Of a stretch of DNA of 64,000 nt, positions 12,650 through 25,894 are shown in pieces; position 1 is the stretch's first letter; each line of letters begins with the position of its first letter. The notes beneath the pieces are model-generated. The model searched no databases, was not told the origin of the DNA, and saw nothing but the letters and a program-made list of their open reading frames with translations. This DNA is from Dasypus novemcinctus (Eukaryota; Chordata; Mammalia; Cingulata; Dasypodidae): assembly GCF_030445035.2 (NCBI RefSeq), contig NC_080694.1, forward strand, positions 72,121,147 to 72,185,146, read 5' to 3'. A program made the translations under genes and the position numbers.

Positions 12650-13266
12650 TTACCTGTTGGGGTGACCCAAACTTCCATTCCTGAAGATTCTGGGCCATTG
12701 TTAGTCCTGCTTGGATTGAGTTGTTATAAATCTCCATTGACCTTAATCATAGGACATGGCAGTACTAGGAGATGCCCTAGAGGATCTCCTGTAATCCAGG
12801 CAAGCCCTTCTTTACCCCCATTATGTACCCCCATTATTAGTCCCATTTCCCCTTGATAGTCAGGATCAATCACCCCAGCCAGTACAGTAATTCCCTTCTT
12901 TGTCTGTTGATTCAGAGGTAAGAGGAGCCCAAAGTGGCCAGGTGGCAGTTTTAACTTCCAGTACAATGGAATCGTTGTGTTCCCTGGTGGCAGTTCTCCT
13001 CCTTTTGGGACTAAAACCTGTAGACCAGCAGAGCTTGAGGTTGCAGGGACAGGAAGCAAAATTTTTCCTAGTGGGTCACTAGGGGTAATAGTAAGTGGTG
13101 CCACTCCCTTTTCCACCCCTTGATTCCTGGACCCATGGATCCTGGTTATGGGAGAAATAGCACCATTGAGTTGGTACTGGTTTAGAGTATACACAGCCTC
13201 ATGGAGAAAATTGCCCAAGCTCTGTAAGGTATTGGCACCAAGTTGGCAACACAATTGAGTCTTCAA
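12650..13266 (-). pseudogene. dUTPase region of the ERV-L fossil
   Basis: The minus strand encodes a dUTPase-like segment with recognisable fold landmarks: SAGLQV-like near the start (motif 1 of trimeric dUTPases is normally P.SAG.D), a GHFGLLLP-like centre and VIDPDYQGEMG-like (motif 3, normally GVID.DY.G). In ERV-L the domain lies at the 3' end of pol, which fits its place after integrase here. It is part of a fossil and is not claimed to be active. Confidence 0.8.
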
Positions 13267-16200
13267 AAGGCCATTCTAACATTCTATCAATCCAGCTACT
13301 TCAGTATGATAGGGAAAATGGTAAGACCAGTGAATTCCATGGGCATGTGCCCATTCCCTAACATCATTTACTGTGAAATGGGTTCCTCGATCAGAAGCAA
13401 TGCTGTGTGGAATGCCATGTTGGTAGATAAGACATTTGGTTAATCCATAGAAGGCAGTTCTGGAGGAAGCATTGCATGCAGGAAATGCAAACCCATATCC
13501 AGAGTATGTGTCTATTCCAGTTAAAACAAACTGCTGCCCCTTCCATGATGGAAGTGGTCCAATGTTGTCAACCTGCCACCAGGTAGCAGGCTGGTCACAT
13601 TGATGAATGGTGACATATCAAGGGCTGAGTGTGGGTCTTTGTTGCTAGCAGATTGGGTACTCAGCAGTGGCTGTAGTCAAGTCAGCCTTAGTAAGGTGAA
13701 GTCCATGTTGCTGAGCCCAATGCCTAACCTCCATCCCTACCTCCATGGCCACATTGTTCATGAGTCTATTGTGCAGTGTCGGGAGTGCATGGGGAAAGGG
13801 ACTGAGCATTACCCAGAGAGCAGGTCATCTTATCCACTTGTTTATTAAAATCTTCCTCTATTGAAGTTACCCTCTGGTGAACATTCATGTGGGACACAAA
13901 AATTTGCCTCTTTCTGCCCACTTAGAAAGGTCAATACAGTTGCCTTTTCCCAAGACCTCTTTGTCGCCAATTTTCAAATCATGTCCCTTCCAAGTCCCTG
14001 ACCATCCAGCCAAACCATTGGCAGCAGTGTATGAATCAGTGCACAAACACACCTCTGACCATTTCTTCTTCCAAGCAAAATGAACAACCAGGTACACTGC
14101 TCTAAATTCTGCCCACTGGGAGAATTTGCCCTCACCACTGTCCTTCAGGGATGTCCCAGAAAGGGACTGCAGTGCTGCAGCAGTCCACTTTTAGGTGGTA
14201 TCTGCATATTGTGCAGAACCATCTCTAAACCAGGCCCAAATGTTTTATCCCTCAGTCAATTGACTATAAGGGACTCCCCAAGAGGCCAAAGGTGTGGGCT
14301 GGGGAAGAGAAAGTAACATGGTAGGGTGGTGAGTATGGGCATTTGGGCTACCTCCTCATGTAAACTTACTTGTGCCTTCAGGACCTGTTCAAGCCCTATC
14401 TTGTATATACCACTTCCACTTTATTATGGAGTGCTGCTGTGCATGTCCAACTTTATGGTTTGGTGGGCCAGACAATATCCAGCTCATGATATGCAACTCA
14501 GGTCTCTTGGTAACTTGATACCCCATAGTTAAATGTTCAGCCTCTACTAAGGCCAAGGGTCAGGTGAAAAGTTATTTCTCAAAAGGGGATTAGTTATCTG
14601 CAGAAGATGATAGGACTTTGCTCCAAAATCTTAAAGGTCTGTGTTGTGATTACATATAGGGTTCTGTCAAAGGCTTCAGACAGCATCTCTATTTGCCACT
14701 GAAATTTCCAGCCCCGTTGGATCTGCTGGGTCTTGTGGCCCAAGAGGTAGTGCAGCTTGCACAGCAGACTGGACCTGATACAGACACTCTTCTTGTTCTG
14801 CTCCCAATCAAAACTTTAAGTTTTTCTGGTCACTCAGTAAATAGGATGGAGTAGCACACCCAAATGAGAAATGTGTTGTCTCCAATATCCAAAGAGACCA
14901 GCTAAGTGCTGTGTCTCTTTTTTGGTCCTATGAGGAGCCAGATGTACCTTATCCTTCACTTATAAGGGATTTCTTTAAAAGGCCCAACACAACTGGAAAC
15001 CTAGAAATTTCACTGAGGTGGAAGGACCTTGTATTTTAGTTGGATTTATCTCCCATCCTCTCTCACACAAATGCCTTACTAATAAGTCTAGAGTCTTTGC
15101 TACTTTTTGCTCACTATGTCCTATCAACATGATATCATCAATATAATGGACCAGTGTGATGTCTTGTGGGAGTGAGAGATGATCAAGATCCCTGCAGGCA
15201 ATATGATGGCATAGGACTGGAGTGTTGATATACCCCTGAAGGCAGGGCAGTAAGTGTATACTTCTGGCCTTGGCAGCTGAAAGCAAACTGTTTCTGGTGA
15301 TTCTTACTAATAGCAATTGAGATAAACTCATTTGCCAAATCAACAGCTACATACCAGGTACTAGGGGATGTGTTGATTTGCTCAAGCAATGATACCACAA
15401 TTGGGACAGCAGGTGCAATTGAAGTTATCACCTGGTTAAGTTTATGACAATCTACTGCCAACCTCTAAGATCCATCTGTTTTCTGTACAGGTCAAATAGG
15501 AGAGTTGAATGGGGATGTGGTGGCAATCACCACCCCTGCATCCTTCAAATCCTTGATGGTGCCACTAATTTCTGCAATTCCCTCCAGGAATCCAGTATTA
15601 CTTTGGTTTACTCTTTTGCTAGGTAAGGGCAGTTCTAGTGGCTTCCACTTGGCCTTTTCAACCATAATAGTCCTCACTCCACAAGTCAGGGATCCAATGT
15701 GGGGGTTCTGCCAGTTACTGAGTATGTCTATTCCAATTATGCATTCTGGGACTAGGGAAATACCACAGATTGGGTCCAAGGACCAACGGTGAGATGGACT
15801 TGTGCTAAAACTCCATTAATCACCTGACTTCCATAAGCCCCTACTCTGACTAGTGGACCACAGTGGCATTTGGGTCTCCTGGAATTAATGTCACTTTTGA
15901 GTCAGTGTCTAATAATCCCCAAAATGTCTGATCATTTCCTTTTCCCCAATGCACAGTCTGGTAAAAGGCCATAGATCTCCTTGGGGAAAGGTGGGAGAAA
16001 GATTAAGAGTATAAATTTGGGGCAGTTTAACAGGATTCTTCCCCAAAGAGACCTGGCCTCCTCCTCATTCATGGGGCCCATGGTCTGTAAACTGTCCCAA
16101 GTCTGGGAATTGATTAAGGGGCTGTGATTCTCTGCATCTGTAATTTGAGTTAGGGTTTCATTCACTCGACCCAGAACTATTCCATTTATACAGATCCCAA

Positions 16201-17957
16201 AGACATTTATTAGACTACCCATCTATTTCTCGGTTTGTCACCCCATGATATCTTAGCCAATGACATAACTGTACATGACTCAGACAATTTGAGTGTGTTT
16301 TTTTTTGAATCTGCCTTTCATTGCATAAGCCATACCCACCTTGACTTTGGCTATTAACTTCTGATACTTGACTTTTACCAGACTGATATCCAAAAATCCC
16401 CATAATGTTTAAGGATTCTAATTCCATTACAGCCCTCCCTACAGTGATATCTGGACCACAGAGAAGAGGAACCACAGAGCTCTTCATGGAAGATGGAGTT
16501 AGTCTTACAAAACTTATTCCTTACAGTCTTGGTCAAAGATGTGTCCTCAGAACATTTCGAGGGGAGGGGTGTGGGAGGCTCTCAAATGGTAAATCCATTC
16601 TAGCATTTCAATCTCCCTATGCCTTTGAATTCCCTCTTCTGCTGTGTACCAGGACAAATCAGGCATCTCAACTTCAGACATGCCAGGCCATCTTTTGGCC
16701 CATGTTTCAATCAGCCACCCAAACAAACTGTGGGTCATATCAATAAATTCAGCCTGATCCATCTTTATATTCCTTCCATCATTATCCCATAACTTAGTGT
16801 CCATTCCCACACATATTTCCCTGATTTCTGTCTACATAAGTTGAAAAACTCTTGCAGTTCTTTCTAAGTATATGTTTCTTCCTCATGGGTCACACTTTGT
16901 ATTTCTCTTTTGGGGGCTTGTTGTGATTTTAGTCTAGTAATAGGCCTCAAAGACAAGAGAGGTGGTTGGGGTGGATAAGGAAAAGGATTAGAAATGTCTT
17001 GCAAGCTACTGACCTCAGGGCATCCCCTCGAATTTTCTTCTGGTGAGACAGGATTAATCTCTTCAGGCTGGGGTTGGAAGGCAGTTTCCTCAGGGCAGAC
17101 CGGAGGCTTGATAGTGTATGCTGAAGTTTGGCTGGTACATGCCTCAGGCCCAGGAGGAGGTCCAGACTCCCTGGGGCAGGCCAGAGCCTGGGCAGTGCAT
17201 GCTTCTATTTGACTGGTACCCACCTCAGGGCTGGAAGTTGTATCAAACTACCTGGGGCAGGCTGGAGGGTGGATCATACAAAGTTGACAAGGTTTGGCCT
17301 GGACAGGGCAGACCATGTCAGGCTTATCTGGTAAAGTTTTAGCAGAATTCAGGGTTCCAGTGTCTCCATCAATATCATCATCATCCCATATATCTCCATC
17401 CCAATTCATTGCATTCCACTCTTTTCCAATCAATGACTTCAATTAAACTGCAGAAAGCCTGCAGGGTTGAGATTTTAGTTTCCTTTGTAACTTCACTACT
17501 CATACAGTGAGAGTCTGAGTTTGGTTCTCAGATATTTCAAGCCTGTGGCTATAGGAGACAAGATTCTCTTTCAGAGCATATATTGAAACTTTTGTGTCAT
17601 CCATTTGGTGTTTAAGTTTCAAATTTGAAGCCTTTAATTCATCTCTTTTGTAACAGTATCCAGAGTATCTAGGAGGAGCCATCCAACATCATTACACTGT
17701 TTGACTCCACAAAACTCTGTTAGTGTTTTGAAATCACTCTCATCCAGATCATTGCTTCTTACAAGTGAGGAAGTAGGGGAATTCAGTGATGCTACTTTTC
17801 CTATCTCAATTTCCAACTCATGCCATGGACTGTTAGCAGCTTCTTCGTTATTGGAAAGATAGTTGTCAGTAATCTTGAGTCCAATTAGAGTAAAAAGACA
17901 ATTGCAAAACCCACAGAACCACCTCAGACATCCCATGTTTAAGATTCTGTTCCTCAA

Positions 17958-17975
17958 GAAACACTCCCAGTACCA
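17958..17975 (-). other. Primer binding site of the ERV-L fossil, tRNA-Leu type
   Basis: The minus strand reads TGGTACTGGGAGTG just inside the 5' LTR. It resembles the complement of a leucine tRNA 3' end (TGGTACCAGGAGTG) with two differences. The L in ERV-L stands for this leucine primer. Confidence 0.7.
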
Positions 17976-17978
17976 AGC

Positions 17979-18420
17979 TGTGTTAGTCAGGGTTTCCTAG
18001 GGAAAGAGAATCAACAAGATATATCTGTCAATAGCATGTGATTTTATAAGAGTCTCTCACACAGCTCTGGGGATGCACAAGTTCAGGTTCCACAGGTAGG
18101 CAGTGAAAGTCCAATAAAGGTTCTTGTTGAGTTCTGGGAGATGTTGGCTGTCCAAAGACAAGCTGGGAAATTCTCTCAATGCTGGAATCAATTCCCCTTT
18201 TAAGGGATTCAACTGATTGGGTTGAGCATCACTCATTGCTGAAGGCAATATCCCTGATTGATGTAATTTTAACCAGCTTTCAATGATTTACCACTGCAGT
18301 AAAGTCAATGGTGATGAAAGTCAGTAAATGCCCATGTACTACAGTTAGCCCAGTGTTTGCTTCACCAAATAACTGGGCACAATTACCTAGCTGAGTTGAC
18401 CCAATAGTGTAACTATCACA
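17979..18420 (-). repeat. 5' LTR of the ERV-L fossil
   Basis: On the plus strand it opens TGTGTTAGTCAGGG and closes AACTATCACA, and pairs with 11691-12148. The base after its outer edge is already L1 sequence. Confidence 0.85.
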
Positions 18421-18862
18421 GCATCCAAATTGGAAAAGAAAAAATAAAACTATCTCTATTTACAATCATGACCTTATATATAGAAAATCCAAAAGAATTC
18501 ACAAGAAAATTATTAGAGCTAATAAATGATTTCAGCCAAGAGGTAAGGCACGGAATCACACACAGAATTCAGTCATGATTTTATGCATTAGCAATCAACA
18601 ATCTGAAGAGGAAATTGAAAAAATATTTCCATTTACAAATGTTCTTAAATAATATCTAAGAATAAACTTAGTCAAGGATATAAAAGACTTTTACAGTAAA
18701 AACTACAAAGCACTGCTGAAATAAATTATCCTAATAGAAGACTGAATAAATAGCAAGGCATTACATGCTTATGAATTGGAAGAATTAATATTGTTAAAAT
18801 GCCAATATTATCCAAAGTGTTCTACAGATTCAATGCAAGCCTATCAAAATTGCAATGATCTT
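18421..18862 (+). mobile_element. L1 ORF2 fragment (reverse transcriptase region)
   Basis: It starts exactly at the outer edge of the ERV-L LTR with gcatccaaattggaaaagaa, continues with tatagaaaatccaaaagaat, then ggaagaattaatattgttaa, and ends tcaatgcaagcctatcaaaa. These follow the L1 ORF2 consensus in order and in sense orientation. The upstream L1 sequence that should precede it is not found left of the ERV-L. Confidence 0.85.
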
Positions 18863-19739
18863 TTTTTTCATTTTAGAGAACTCGCCATTTATAGCATTTC
18901 TGTTATAATTTCATCAATCAATTTTATGTATATATTTATATAATTTTATATGTTCACACTATTAATATAAATTATTATAGATAATAAAAATAAAAAAGCC
19001 TTTTCAAATTTGCCATCCATTTCCAAAGGGTATTAATATGGTGTGATCTATCATTGAATGTGTTTTTTATACATTGACATTTTAAGACAATTTGGATCAA
19101 CGTTACAAAAATCTATACAACTGAAATAATAACATAAAGTAATATCGTGAAATTAATCTCACATATCTATGTCCTCAACAAATATAAATCTGCTTAAAGA
19201 AATAGACTCTCAGTCTGAATCAGACAGGAAAGCCCAAATCTGTTAAGTATATAAGAAATCTACTTGAGTCAAAATGATACATGGAATTTCCACTTCCACA
19301 AATGTATGACCAATGGGATGTCTTAAGAGCCCTCCCACTCAAAAACAACTAACTTCTGGATAAAGCAAACTTTTTAATCTAAGAATATCTCATAGTAAGG
19401 AAAGAGAAATCTTCAAAAGTCCTTCATGCCAACACATATATAGATAAAGTGAACTGAGATCAGAACCGTAAGGGAAAATGAAGCATTATATTTGAAATCA
19501 AGAGCTTATTCTGCAGGTAGGAGTGGAAGACACAAATAAATGAATTCCAAAATAAGCAAGAAATGAGGAAGTGTGTAGGGAGATCCCAGTTTGGTAGTCT
19601 TCTCTGGATACAGGCAGAAATGAATGAAAATATTCTCAATTTAGGATGCAGAATTTCCATCTTAGGACTATCAAACGTAAGGTGATAAAGATAATCAAAT
19701 GCATAAAGAAATAAATCAATATTAGTAAAAATCAACAGA

Positions 19740-20640
19740 AACAGATAACTATGTATTTAGATACCCAAGAACTCCAGACATTAGAATTATTTGATTCAGA
19801 ATATAAAATAACAAAGTATTAAATGATTAAAGAATTAAATGCAAGAATTACAATAATATATAAGCAAAAGGGATAATTTAAACTGTGACATTTAAATGGA
19901 AATTTAAAAATAAAGATAACTGATAAAAAAGAAACAATGGAGAGTTTAAACTACAGCTTTTTCTTTTCATTTGAAAGGATACATTTGTAGAAATTACCCA
20001 GAATGTGTCCTTAGAAGACAGTGATTGAAAATATAAAGGGAAAGTTAAGAGATGCAGAAGATAGACTGTCTAAAGTCTAATACAGGTATAATCAAAGCAA
20101 ACAAGAAGAGAGAGCAAGAGCGATAGAAAGAAGAGAGAGAAGGGAGCAAAGGAAATAAGAGTTTTATACAAAGTAAGTATACACAATTACAGGATGATCA
20201 TAAAAAATTAAAGAAATCCACTCCTCTACATACATGTCTTTGCAGCAGCAAAGAAAAAGGGACTATCTTAAAAGCATCAGGAGAGAGAACGCATCATTCT
20301 ACAAAGTATTCCAATTAGATTGACATCAGATTTCTCAAAACAAAAAAACAAACGAAAAGGAACACAGAATTCAGTGTGAAAATAATCTCAAAATATTGAC
20401 AGAAAAGAACTGCCAATTTTTGATTTCTACCAAGCAAGGAATCTGTCAAAAATGAGGATGAGAAAGGGGATATTTTCTGATAAAAATGTCCCAAAGTTTA
20501 CTATCAATACACCTTCATTAAAGATACTTTGCAAGAGTGTGTTCCATAGAGCCCAAAAATTATCTTAAAAATATTGTGCAAGATGGAATGGTGAGAGGAA
20601 ATATTGTTAAAATATAGCCAAATACAAAGAAGTATTTTCT
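19740..20640 (+). mobile_element. HAL1/L1-like old LINE remnant
   Basis: A-rich, strongly decayed sequence. Segments such as gacatcagatttctcaaaac, then aactgccaatttttgatttc and aaaaatgaggatgagaaagg, resemble the 3' half of the ORF1-only LINE HAL1 as I remember it. The sequence just upstream (19200-19740) may belong to it too. The family call is tentative. Confidence 0.5.
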
Positions 20641-20998
20641 CATTCAAATAGTGGTAATGATAATAACTATGATAAATATCTGATTTATGGTGTCTTAGTT
20701 AAGTCTTCCCCCTAAGCAGATCCTGTTAAAAGATTCCATGTGCAAATAGATATATGGGAGTTGATTCTAGGAAATACCAGAGAGGAATGGGAAAGTGAGA
20801 CAAGGAAAGGAGTGATGCTGAAAAGGTGTGCATTGTCATGCAAATCACCACTGTGTGCAATGGAACTTCATCTTACAAAGGGATTCTGGGAAGCAGTATA
20901 GAACATGCATTTAAAGTTTATCCTGCTTGAGAGACAAGGTGATATTTATTTACTAGTTTCAACCACTTGTTGGTTGAGGAGAGTTTCCAGGGTTTTTT

Positions 20999-21256
20999 CT
21001 TTTGTTTTTTTGTTTTTTTCCCTTCTTTATTTTCTTTTACATGGTACCTTCAAAAAATATGGGGTCCCTATATACCCCCAACCCCCTCACCCCACTCCTC
21101 CTACATCAACAACATCTTCCAGCACACTTCCATGGCACACTCGCTGCACCTGGTGAATACATTTTGGAGCAATGCTGCACCACATGAACAGTGTTTTACA
21201 TATAAACTCATTTGTTCTTTCCATTTCCTCCTTTTATCCAAAGTCAAAAAGCAGTC
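20999..21256 (-). mobile_element. 5'-truncated L1 3' end with target-site duplication
   Basis: Reverse complement of the armadillo-type L1 3' UTR, opening with a T-rich tract (the complement of the tail) and continuing through tacatggtaccttcaaaaaa and gcacctggtgaatacatttt. It is flanked by the perfect 14-bp repeat ttccagggtttttt (20985-20998 and 21257-21270). Confidence 0.88.
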
Positions 21257-21270
21257 TTCCAGGGTTTTTT

Positions 21271-23055
21271 AAATCCTAAGCACTTACCTCTTGCCTTGCA
21301 CATTGACTCCAGTGGTCAGAGAGAGTCTGTAGGAGATAAGATCATTGAAAGTGAGGAGTTAAAGATTAGAATTTATGGTGACCAAGAATTGCAACTGGAA
21401 TAGAATTGGAGAGCATGTCTGTGAGTCAGGAGGTAAAATTGCTGAAAAACAAGGCATAATGAGCTTCACATTGGTCGTGAAAGGTCACATTTCCAAAAGA
21501 AGATGTATATTTCTGAAAATTCATTCAATAGAGCTTATTTATTTTAGATTCAAAGTAATATCACATAATAATAATGTACCAGTAGTGAATATTCTCTAAC
21601 TCTGCTGTGAGATCCATTTCTTTCACTTGTTCCCTGCATTATGTATTACCTAGAATTCTCCGCAGTACCTAATTATAGATTGGGAGGACAAAATGGTAGG
21701 TTAATTCAAGGTCAAGGTCTGTGGACACACTCTGATCCGTGGTTATGGACCTGGAAAATAACTTGCCTTTCTCTTCCATCCCAAAAATGATAACCATGAC
21801 ATCCAATTACCACATTTCCCTTATCTTTGTGGCACCTAACAGAAGGTTTCCTCTATTTTTAAAAACAGAAATATTGCAAATCAATATATATGAACATTTT
21901 CTTATTACATACAATAAAATATATAAAGACAGGAGAATGACTTACTCTTTGTTATCTGCTTTTGTTGTAAGTTACATAAGTCATCTACTAAAAATGCAAT
22001 AGTGTCTCAAGGCACCAAGTGATATGTTTGAAGGCCATGTGATTTTAGGTGAGGAATTGGAAAATGGCCCAGTGGGACAGATTTTCTAAAGACTCCTGGC
22101 ACATAATTGGAAATATTATGTTCACATACACTCACATGTTTTCTTGAATATACTCACTAAGCAAAGTAAGCTTGTCCCAATATTTTCAATATCATTTGCT
22201 ACTGACAAATTCCCATACCATGGTTTTTCAATAATGCAACAAATGTGTCCTGAGTTCTGTGTGAAAAACATGTTAATAAATTCTTTATCTTTTAACTTAT
22301 AACCTTTAATTTAGCTAATATATTCAGTTTAAGGTATAAAGAAAATTTTCCTTTATTCATACCTTTTGGCTGATATTTGGTGAGAGCAATCAGAAATTTT
22401 ATCATCAATGATCTTGCTGGATAATTATGTCTTTATTTGCTTTTAATCTTTTCTACTTCCTTCTTCTTTGCCCCTTTTTCCCTTGTGTTGGAGCTCTCCT
22501 GCCACATTAGACTATGAAGGTAAAGAGCATGATGCAAGAGTAGTGGAGAATTATTTGCTGAAAAGAGCCCAGTTTCTCAAGGACTTTGTGAAGCTGAGTT
22601 GCCATACTCACTGCAGACTGCCTGTACTAGAATTTTTTTTTAAATTGAGAGGAAATTCACATAACATTAGAATATTTTGAAAGAAAAATAAAACATCTAT
22701 TTTTAAGTTATTATTGATTTGAGTCTTTTATAACTGAAATGTATCCTTCCTGTAACTGATATAGCCATTATTTTTATCAACAAATTGAATTAAGGATAAG
22801 ACATAAATGTGTTAAAAATTAACTTTTTCCCATAGGGAAATTTAAAGTTATTACTCTTTTCTTTAGGTTAAACTTGTTTAATTTAGTATTAAAGATACAG
22901 AGAACAAGAGAATAGTAAATTTGTTTCCAAGGTATGGCACCTGGAAGTCAACTTTTATTGCTCATATGGCTTCTGTCCTGACCTGTGAGTTTCAGTTGTC
23001 TTATTTTTGTTTCTTATCACTTAATTTTTTAATATATAAAATTTTAATTGATTAT
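21271..23055. other. Intergenic stretch, nothing recognised
   Basis: AT-rich sequence without a supportable gene. Near 22630-22680 a stretch resembling old L1 3' sequence (gaggaaattcacataacatt) is too short to call. Confidence 0.5.
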
Positions 23056-23059
23056 GCAT

Positions 23060-23909
23060 ATTTAAATTTTAGGCAGGTACTGGGTAGGTGCACTTTCCTC
23101 TATAGGTTGAGTTTGCTCTTCAGTTACCATATCTGTCCAATAGGTTATCCCATATTGTAAAATGTTCTCTTAAGTGAAGAGGTGAAGACGGACCCTGGAA
23201 TCCTCATATAAGACGTGGCTGGGTGGCTTGAAGATCATGAATCACTGACACTTCCTACTGGAATAAATACATGATCTTAGAACAAGAGAGCCCTTGCTCA
23301 CATCTATGCAGTAACCAAATCTGTGCAGCTTGACTATTATCTCAGGGTTCTGAGATGCCTTCTCTTTTGTACCTGCTGTGATGAAATGTTTCTAATGCCA
23401 CTTTTGCACCAATTTCCAGAGTTTCAAATGGAATGTCTTTATAAAGAAAAGCATGAGCATCTTTTGTGAAGGAATGCAGATTCTCTGTTGTGGACATCCA
23501 CTCATCATGTCTCTTATCCATAACTTTATCATAGCAAAGCCTCATAATCTTAGAAAGTAAGGAGTTTAACCTCACAGGGCTCTGTCAAAGGCTTGTACAC
23601 ATGCCAAGCCTGTCCGTCCACAAGAGCTAGGATGAGCTTGTTGCAGTAACATGCAGGTAAATGTGCGGCACATCTGTAAGGAGTTGAAATGTTTTTACTC
23701 ATCACTAAGACAGTTTGTGTCTTTGTTTAGCTTCAGTCTTCTCAGTCTGGGGGCTAATGACAACCGCCTCTCTTTCTCCTTATTGAAGAACTCATCCTGC
23801 ATTTCTAGCAATCCTGTTGATGATAGCTGAGAAGCTGGTGATATTGCTGTAAATCTCCAGCTGCCCGACTGTGGGAGGTCGTCCTGACCACCGTGGTCCT
23901 TGCCTCCAT
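23060..23909 (-). pseudogene. MRPL39: Processed pseudogene of mitochondrial ribosomal protein L39
   Basis: The parent encodes a protein of the large subunit of the mitochondrial ribosome. Reading the minus strand from an ATG at 23907-23909, blocks match human MRPL39 as I remember it, in the right order: SPASQL, then FNKEKERRLSL (parent FNKEKARQLSL), [25 protein letters not shown] (ALVDGQPWDMYKPLT), [41 protein letters not shown] and RAHFTIWD. The reading frame changes several times, there are internal stops, and about 40 codons between LLTF and CYD are missing. No introns separate blocks that come from different exons of the multi-exon parent, so it is a retrocopy. I see no clear poly(A) tail or target duplication, which suggests age. 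Confidence 0.88.
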
Positions 23910-25890
23910 TGTGGCATGGGAAAACTCATCACTTCAATATTAATATCAACAAAAATTTAGCCCTTGGTTCTTTGCTTTATCTCATGCTCTGTAGTCTTCT
24001 TTATTTCCATGGTCCAGATATGACTTTTTTGTCAAATAACATTAATGGGTAAAACCATTACCAACTCCTGAGTACCAGTTTAATATGTTCAAATGCTTTG
24101 GAGACTTCTACCTGAAAATTAATAACAAGAGCAAACACTTGTTCAGCAATCTTTGTGTGACAGTCCTGGTCCTTGTGTCTTGTATATAACTTAAAAATTG
24201 TCTTATTTAATACAGTGTACTGATGAACTCTCAAAACCAGCCTCATTGAAAGTTCATTCTTTTGCCCAAATTAGTTTTCCCTCTAGATTTAGCCATTTCA
24301 GTCTGAAACATTCTTGACCCAAAATTAAATCATCAGCTCTTCTTTGATTCTTCTCTTCACTTTGTCCTAAAAATACGTGTGACACTAAGACTTATCCATT
24401 TCTTTCTTCACAGTGTTTTTCATTTATATCCTTTCCTTTTCTTTGACTTTTTCTCCCATACTCAAACTGTGTTCACTTCACAACTACATCACTCTATTAA
24501 CTTCCAAGTGAATTGCCTTGCTTTCAGAATTTATTTTCAAGAATATCCTGCAAATAGTCCTTTTATTAATCTTTTAAAAATAGTATTTCCCCCTCTATAC
24601 TCTTTTAAATTAAACCCTTAAATGATGCCATGTTGTTTAGAAGACTGCTCTAAATTTCTTCATGTGAGATTCTGTCCTCCATCATCTGTATTCAGGCAAA
24701 GATTGATAAATATCTACCAGACAATCAAATGAGACATCTAACTTGAAGGGGAGGTTAGACTAGATCTCTGAGTGATAGTGAAGTCTTGGACTTTTGTCCT
24801 CTGTGACCTTGGAAATGTTCAAATTTAAGGGAAATATGGTTTTCTTCTAGCTGTTTTTTAGACAATATTTTCAAGTGATTTTAGTACAGTAAGTTGATTG
24901 GGACAAAAGCCAATTTTTCTTTTCTTTCTCATTAATGGAAACTTATAACTATTATTTCCTTCCGGTCAATAGCAGTTTGGTGGTGGTGTCAAATGGCACA
25001 TGATTGGAAAAGGAATGTTTGATGGATGAAAGGACCTCCAAACCAGTCTCTTTTTTGGTGAGATCCTTATCAACAATCATGAAGGACTATAGAATTCATC
25101 TGAGACTTCACTGTTTCAACTTTTTAAAGCAGCGTGTCCTACCTCTCTAATTCTCAGAGTGCTGGCACACACCTAGGGATGCCTGGCTCTCATATATGTT
25201 TCAAATAGTACAGAAACCCTAGGGGTGATCATCTGTCACTCAAGGTACCCATATAACAGCTTCATACCAGGCCTTGGGAATTTGAATTTTAGGCCCTACT
25301 TCCATGCTCTCTTTTCCACTGCAGACAAGTAATTTTTTTCTTTTTTGAGACCTTCACTCTCAGATTTTTTATTTTCTTCAACCATGCTCTTTGAATAGCA
25401 ATAAGGAAAGCTTATGAAGAAAGGATATTATCAAGCTAATGTAAGGAGATGATCAAGCTGTCAGTTTTGACTCTGGTCCAAGTGACTGCACAATACTTTG
25501 CTTCCTTCAGAGTGTTACTTCTTAGCGACTGGAAAGGTGTTTAAGTCTCCAAAATATCTTTCATCTGCTCTGTTGATGTTCTGAATTCTTTTTAGGAAGG
25601 GACGAATCTTTCAGCCCATGACAGTGAGAATGTAAAATCTCACTGGATCATAAAACTTATTGGCTTCCTATCCCTCAGTGATTGTTACCAGATACATATT
25701 CTATATGGAATAGGGAAAAGAAATAGATTAGCTAGGAGAGTCAGTTTCATAAAGTCAAGTTGTTCATGTAGAGGAGGGAGCTAACGTTATCAGTGGTTAC
25801 AAAGGGCAGAACTAAGATCAAATAGGTGGAATAACAACAGCAATGTCCACTTTTTGTTATTCCTATTCGCTATCCACTGTGGTTAGGTTT
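23910..25890. other. Intergenic stretch, nothing recognised
   Basis: No gene or named repeat that I can support. A 63-codon open frame on the minus strand at 24058-24246 lies upstream of the MRPL39 retrocopy but matches nothing I know. Confidence 0.45.
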
Positions 25891-25894
25891 AACA

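Larger units (their letters stand above)
11691..18420 (-). mobile_element. ERV-L (class III) endogenous retrovirus fossil with two LTRs
   Basis: On the minus strand the order is 5' LTR (17979-18420), leucine-type primer site (17958-17975), gag region (about 17.95-16.2 kb), protease and reverse transcriptase (about 16.2-14.9 kb), RNase H (about 14.6-13.9 kb), integrase (about 13.9-13.25 kb), dUTPase region (about 13.25-12.65 kb) and 3' LTR (11691-12148). Family markers are the RT motif [10 protein letters not shown], the RNase H stretch ANGLAGWSGTW and a dUTPase 3' of integrase, a layout known from ERV-L; no env-like region is seen. The body looks nearly complete in length but is broken, with well over ten breaks. 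The LTRs differ by roughly an eighth by eye, so it is tens of millions of years old. Flanking target duplications are not visible. Confidence 0.92.
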
